NCBI GenBank assembly: GCA_014651175.1
Contig: BMWJ01000013.1
Location: 124,001-188,000, forward strand
Length of the DNA stretch: 64,000 nt
Source: Streptomyces clavifer
Lineage (GTDB): Bacteria > Actinomycetota > Actinomycetes > Streptomycetales > Streptomycetaceae
Direction of reading: 5' to 3'
The translations under genes were made by a program, and so were the position numbers. Under the pieces are notes generated by a model. That model saw nothing but the letters and a program-made list of their open reading frames with translations, did not search any database and was not told the DNA's origin. This document shows positions 60,529 to 64,000 of the stretch, piece by piece; the stretch's first letter is position 1; every line of letters begins with the position of its first letter.

Positions 60529-61488
60529 CTAGCCCTTGAGGCCGCCCGCGGTGAGACCGCTCATGATGTTGCGCTGGAAGAGCAGGAAGATCAGCAGGGT
60601 CGGTACCGACGCGATGGTGAGCGCGGCGATGAGGACGTTCTCGGGCACTCCGCCGGCCAGCGAGTAGATGCCCACGTTGAGCGTCTGCCTGCTCGGGTCG
60701 GGCAGGGTGAGCATCGGCCAGAGGAAGTCCTTCCAGACCCCGACGACCGCGAAGATGGAGACGACACCGAGGATCGGCCGGGAGATGGGCAGCACCACCG
60801 AGCGCAGGGTGCGCAGGGGTGAGGCGCCGTCGATGGCCGCGGCGTCCAGCAGTTCGCGCGGTATGGAGTCGAAGAACCGCTTCAGCAGGAAGATGTTGAA
60901 GGCGTTGGTGACGGACGGGAGCCATATCACCCAGGGCGAGTTGAGCAGGTTGCGCTCGAAGACGGGCACGTCGAGGACGGTCAGGTACTGCGGTACGACG
61001 AGGACGGTCGCGGGGATCATCAGGGTGGCGAGCATCATGCCGAGGATGACCTTGCCGAAGACCGGCCGCAGCTTGGAGAGCGAGTAGGCGGCCGCCACGT
61101 CGAGGACGAGCTGGAAGGCGAGTGCGCCGAACGCGTAGTACAGGGTGTTGAAGAGCAGCCGGGACAGGTCCATCACGTTCCAGGCCTGCGAGTAGTTCTC
61201 CGTGTGGATCGAGGTGGGGAAGGCCGTGGGCGGGCTCTGCACGACTTCCTGGGTGGTCTTCAGGCCGCCGGTGACCATCCAGTACAGGGGCCCCAGGAAG
61301 GCAAGGGTGAAGGCGAGGACCACAAGGGCGAGGACGATCCAGTAGACGGTCTTCCCCCGGCGGCGGCCCAGCTGGGCCGGTGAGATCAGGGTGCGCTGGC
61401 GGCCCTGGTCCGACGCGCGGACCCTCCTGCGCCGGCCGGCGCGCAGCCCTCCGGCCCCGCGCCGGGAGACAAGCGTGTTCGATGCCAT
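60529..61488 (-). CDS. Alpha-glucoside ABC transporter permease, MalG type
   Basis: A 319-residue permease with six membrane segments after a basic N-tail (GLRAGRRRRVRASDQGRQR). The EAA-type ATPase contact loop reads FDSIPRELLDAAAIDGASPLRTLRSVVLPIS near residues 205-240. Typical MalG residues WMVTGGLKTTQEV and LNVGIYSLAGG are present. With the following MalF-type permease and binding protein it imports an alpha-glucoside. No ATPase gene is in the operon; such Streptomyces systems normally share the multitask ATPase MsiK. Confidence 0.93.
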   Translation of the reverse strand: MASNTLVSRRGAGGLRAGRRRRVRASDQGRQRTLISPAQLGRRRGKTVYWIVLALVVLAFTLAFLGPLYWMVTGGLKTTQEVVQSPPTAFPTSIHTENYSQAWNVMDLSRLLFNTLYYAFGALAFQLVLDVAAAYSLSKLRPVFGKVILGMMLATLMIPATVLVVPQYLTVLDVPVFERNLLNSPWVIWLPSVTNAFNIFLLKRFFDSIPRELLDAAAIDGASPLRTLRSVVLPISRPILGVVSIFAVVGVWKDFLWPMLTLPDPSRQTLNVGIYSLAGGVPENVLIAALTIASVPTLLIFLLFQRNIMSGLTAGGLKG

Positions 61489-61503
61489 CGTCGTGCTCCC
61501 GTC

Positions 61504-62463
61504 CTAGTCTTCGCTGCTGCGGCTGAGGCGTACGTACACGGCGGAGAATCCCGCGAGTACGACGAGCAGGACGAGTCCGAGGGCCGCCGCGCTGCCGTAG
61601 TTGTTGAAGTTGAAGGCGTACTGGTAGATGAGGTAGACGACCGTCGTCGTGGAGCCTTCGGGACCCGCTCCGTTGGTGAGCAGGAAGGGCTCGGTGAAGA
61701 CCTGCATCGTCGCGATGATCTGCATGAGGAGCAGGAGCGACAGGATGAGCCGGGTCTGCGGGATGGTGACGTGCCAGATCTTGCGCAGCAGTCCGGCCCC
61801 GTCGAGCTCGGCCGCCTCGTACAGCTCGCCCGGGATCCCCTGGAGGGCGGCGAGGTAGATCAGGGTGGCTCCGCCCATGTTCATCCAGGTGGCCGCGATG
61901 ACGACGGAGAGCATCGAGGTGTCGGGGTCCTGGAGCCATTGCTGGGCGGGGAGATGGAAGAACTCGAAGATGCGGTTGAAGAGTCCGTAGCCGGGGTCGT
62001 AGAAGTACTTGAAGAGCAGGACGGAGGCGACCGGCGGCAGCATGACCGGGAGGTAGACCAGCAGCCTCAGGTATCCCTGCGCGTGCCGGAGCTCGTTGAG
62101 CACGACGGCGATGACGAACGGGACGGCGAAGCCCAGGACGAGCGCCAGCACGGTGAAGAGCAGGGTGTTGCGCCAGGCCTGCCAGAAGGCCGGGTCGTTG
62201 AAGACGTAACTCAGGTTGGACCAGCCGGCCCAGGTCGTACGTCCGTCCTCGGTCTTCTGGAAGGCCAGGAAGAACCCCCGGACCATCGGGTACCAGGAGA
62301 AGAACGAGAAGCAGAGCACCGCGCCGATCAGGAAGCCGTGCGCGGAGATGTTGCGGCGCAGGGCACGCACGAACTCCTCGCGAGCGGAGTCCCGCCCGGC
62401 CGGGCGGTGGTGTCCACGTGGTGCCGGGCTCGGCTTGCGCGTGGACAGGGTGGGGGCCGACAT
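61504..62463 (-). CDS. Alpha-glucoside ABC transporter permease, MalF type
   Basis: A 319-residue permease with six membrane segments after an N-terminal basic region (PAPRGHHRPAGRDSAREEF). FAFNNPAFWQA-like sequence (YVFNDPAFWQAWRNTLLFTV) and the EAA loop ALQGIPGELYEAAELDGAGLLRKIWHVTIPQ near 190-215 are typical of sugar transport permeases. ATG at 62463 follows GAGGAG. A 15-base gap separates it from the downstream MalG-type gene. Confidence 0.93.
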   Translation of the reverse strand: MSAPTLSTRKPSPAPRGHHRPAGRDSAREEFVRALRRNISAHGFLIGAVLCFSFFSWYPMVRGFFLAFQKTEDGRTTWAGWSNLSYVFNDPAFWQAWRNTLLFTVLALVLGFAVPFVIAVVLNELRHAQGYLRLLVYLPVMLPPVASVLLFKYFYDPGYGLFNRIFEFFHLPAQQWLQDPDTSMLSVVIAATWMNMGGATLIYLAALQGIPGELYEAAELDGAGLLRKIWHVTIPQTRLILSLLLLMQIIATMQVFTEPFLLTNGAGPEGSTTTVVYLIYQYAFNFNNYGSAAALGLVLLVVLAGFSAVYVRLSRSSED

Positions 62464-62512
62464 GGTGTCTCCTCGGTGCCGGTTCAGTCACTCGCGGTCG
62501 GGCGGTCGGGAT

Positions 62513-62539
62513 CGCGGGGCCGGGCAGCCCGGCCCCGCG
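62513..62539 (-). other. Intercistronic hairpin after the binding-protein gene
   Basis: A perfect 12-base-pair stem (62513-62524 with 62528-62539) with loop CAG begins six bases after the binding-protein stop. It resembles the partial terminators or stabilisers that give a binding protein higher expression than its permeases. Confidence 0.7.
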
Positions 62540-62545
62540 CGTCCG

Positions 62546-63970
62546 TCACTGATTCGCCAGTACCTGGTTGACCTGCTGCTCCGCGGTGTCGAGCAGCTTG
62601 TCGATGTCGGCGTCCTCGTTGGTCAGGACTCCGGACATCGCGACGTCGAGGATCTTGTAGATCTCCTGGGCCTTCGGCGGCTCGGCCTTGCCCTGGACGG
62701 GGTTGTCCGTGAAGGCCTTGAAGTTCTCGACCGGCATGGTCGCGTTCGCGGCGCGTGCGGCGTCGTCCGCGGCCTTGCTCCGGCCGGTGAAGAAGTTCGG
62801 CTGCGGCAGCCCGACGGGCAGCTGGTCCTTCTTGGTGCGCGCCCAGTCGAACTGCCCCTTGCCGGGACTGAGGTTCTTGAAGTTCAGCCAGGCGATGGCG
62901 GCCTTGATCCTGTCGGGTGAACTGCCCTTCTTGATCATGTAATTGTTGCCGCCGAAGAGCGTGCCCTGCCCGCCGGGGATCGGGCCGAGCCCGAAGTTCT
63001 CGTACTCCGCACCGAGTTGCTGCACCATGTAGGCGATATCGTCGGGCGCGGCCAGGAACATGCCGAGCTTGTCGGTGGATATCCGCTTCTGCAGATCGCC
63101 CCACTTCAGCAGCTGGGTCTGCCCCATGCTGTTGTCCTCCCAGCGCATGTCGTGCAGCTGCTGGAGGACCTGCTTGCCCTTCTCGTCGTTGAAGGCGGCC
63201 TTCTTGCCACTGGCGTCCACCACGTCACCGCCGAGGCCGTACTGCGTGGCGGCGAAGTGCCAGCCGCCGTTGTTGCCGGCGCTGTATTCTCCGAAGCCGG
63301 CGACGCCCTTCCCGAGTGCCGCGATCTTCTTGGACGCCGCGCGGACCTCTTCCCATGTGGACGGCGGGGTGTTCGGGTCCAGGCCGGCCTGCGTGAACAG
63401 CTTCCGGTTGATCATCAGGCCCATGGTGTAGTTGCTGGTCGGCAGCGCGTACAGCTTGCCGTCCTTGCGGGCCACGTCGATGACCTGGGGCTGGATGTCC
63501 TTCAGCGCCGGGACGGACGTCTCGGTGACGTAGGCGGAGATGTCCTCCGCCCCGTCGTTGTCCAGCACCTGCTGGAGGTCGGTGAAGTACGCGTAGAAGA
63601 CGTCGGGCTGCGACTTGCCCTTGAGCATCGCCGTGAAGCGCGGCGGCTCCAGACACTGTCCGGGCGTGGACTTCCCGTTGATCCTCACGTTCGGGTAGAT
63701 CTTGCCGAACGCCTTGATGTCCTCGTTCCACTCCCGCAGTTCCGCGGCCTTCGCGGCCGGCGGCATGCAGTCGATCGACAGCGTCACCTCGGCCTTCGGG
63801 TCCAGCGGTGCTGACGGATCGGACGAGCCGCTGCCGGAACCGCTGTCGTCTTCCTCGCCGTTGCTGCTGCTCGTGCCGCAGGAGGCAAGGGCAGTCAGGG
63901 CGAGAGCGGTGACGAGCGCGGCGGCGGAGGTTCGACGTGTGCGAGAACGGCGGAAGCCGGCACTTCTCAT
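62546..63970 (-). CDS. Sugar ABC transporter binding lipoprotein (alpha-glucoside type)
   Basis: A 474-residue extracellular lipoprotein. The lipobox LTALASC places the lipidated Cys at residue 31, followed by a Ser/Gly/Asp linker. The type-1 bacterial sugar-binding domain includes VTLSIDCMPPAA, QPDVFYAYFTDLQQVLD, GKLYALPTSNYTMGLMINRKLF, and GGNNYMIKKGSSPDRIKAA. The permease pair and GH13 glucosidase downstream suggest maltose, trehalose or another alpha-glucoside as ligand. ATG at 63970 follows AAGGGGA. Any repressor box would lie beyond the window. Confidence 0.92.
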   Translation of the reverse strand: MRSAGFRRSRTRRTSAAALVTALALTALASCGTSSSNGEEDDSGSGSGSSDPSAPLDPKAEVTLSIDCMPPAAKAAELREWNEDIKAFGKIYPNVRINGKSTPGQCLEPPRFTAMLKGKSQPDVFYAYFTDLQQVLDNDGAEDISAYVTETSVPALKDIQPQVIDVARKDGKLYALPTSNYTMGLMINRKLFTQAGLDPNTPPSTWEEVRAASKKIAALGKGVAGFGEYSAGNNGGWHFAATQYGLGGDVVDASGKKAAFNDEKGKQVLQQLHDMRWEDNSMGQTQLLKWGDLQKRISTDKLGMFLAAPDDIAYMVQQLGAEYENFGLGPIPGGQGTLFGGNNYMIKKGSSPDRIKAAIAWLNFKNLSPGKGQFDWARTKKDQLPVGLPQPNFFTGRSKAADDAARAANATMPVENFKAFTDNPVQGKAEPPKAQEIYKILDVAMSGVLTNEDADIDKLLDTAEQQVNQVLANQ

Positions 63971-64000
63971 CGGTGGTCCCCTTCGGGCATGAGCATGGAA

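Noticed and set aside
1-64000. Transposases, integrases, tRNA or rRNA genes and CRISPR arrays
   Set aside because: I looked for characteristic products, the T-loop consensus and regularly spaced repeats and found none that hold up.

Overview
The window comes from a high-GC actinomycete, almost certainly a Streptomyces. The evidence is strong G/C bias at third codon positions, GTG and TTG starts, ATGA/GTGA gene overlaps, a chaplin, a melC1/melC2 tyrosinase pair, a SigB-type sigma factor, a SpoIIE-like phosphatase, two P450s, and a few genes carrying the rare TTA (bldA) codon. I saw no insertion sequence, phage gene, tRNA, rRNA or CRISPR array. The content suggests ordinary chromosome with an accessory, differentiation-linked flavour.

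Layout. 0-2.6 kb: two paralogous helical proteins, a tyrosine phosphatase and a SHOCT-domain protein. 2.7-8.8 kb: methylmalonyl-CoA mutase subunits mutA-mutB, the GTPase meaB and a YdjC/ChbG-like deacetylase. 9.0-12.0 kb: a short second Rho factor with a long C-rich leader, and phosphoglucomutase. 12.6-22.0 kb: an eight-gene, translationally coupled operon for a Wzx/Wzy-type exopolysaccharide. 22.0-26.6 kb: a short chaplin with a BldN-type promoter, tyrosinase with its copper chaperone, a P450 and a secreted GH26 enzyme. Together 12.6-26.6 kb looks like a surface-coat island. 27.0-30.4 kb: dhaKLM (PTS-dependent dihydroxyacetone kinase) and a secreted GH12 cellulase under a CebR box. 30.7-38.2 kb: a very large secreted phosphodiester-glycosidase/metallophosphatase fusion, a Nudix hydrolase, an ABC-F protein preceded by an eight-codon leader ORF, and a TTA-containing P450. 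38.4-42.0 kb: a SpoIIE-type phosphatase, an acetyltransferase and a SigB-family sigma factor. 42.5-47.2 kb: metY-metX, a Tat-exported molybdoenzyme and a 3-hydroxyisobutyrate-dehydrogenase-like enzyme. 47.2-54.8 kb: cbiZ, a PRC-barrel/DUF2382 stress protein, btuFCD under a cobalamin riboswitch, and an acyl-CoA oxidase-like protein coupled to a 62-residue ORF. 55.2-58.7 kb: rpmE2, a signal-less binding protein, an acetyltransferase below a perfect CebR-like palindrome, a YihY protein and a cupin. 58.8-64.0 kb: an alpha-glucoside ABC importer with its GH13 glucosidase.

How they work together. One theme is vitamin B12: the importer btuFCD (riboswitch-controlled), the corrinoid-remodelling CbiZ, the B12-dependent mutase and its repair GTPase MeaB lie within 50 kb. 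A second theme is the hyphal surface: polysaccharide, chaplin and melanin. A third is carbohydrate use: GH12 with CBM2, GH26, GH13 with importer, and Dha kinase. Several inverted repeats (43859-43898, 34333-34362, 57313-57340, 62513-62539) sit where they could control expression. The least conventional items are the leader ORF before the ABC-F gene, the 40-base palindrome inside the start of metX, the 62-residue coupled ORF next to the B12 riboswitch, and the leader of the second rho gene.
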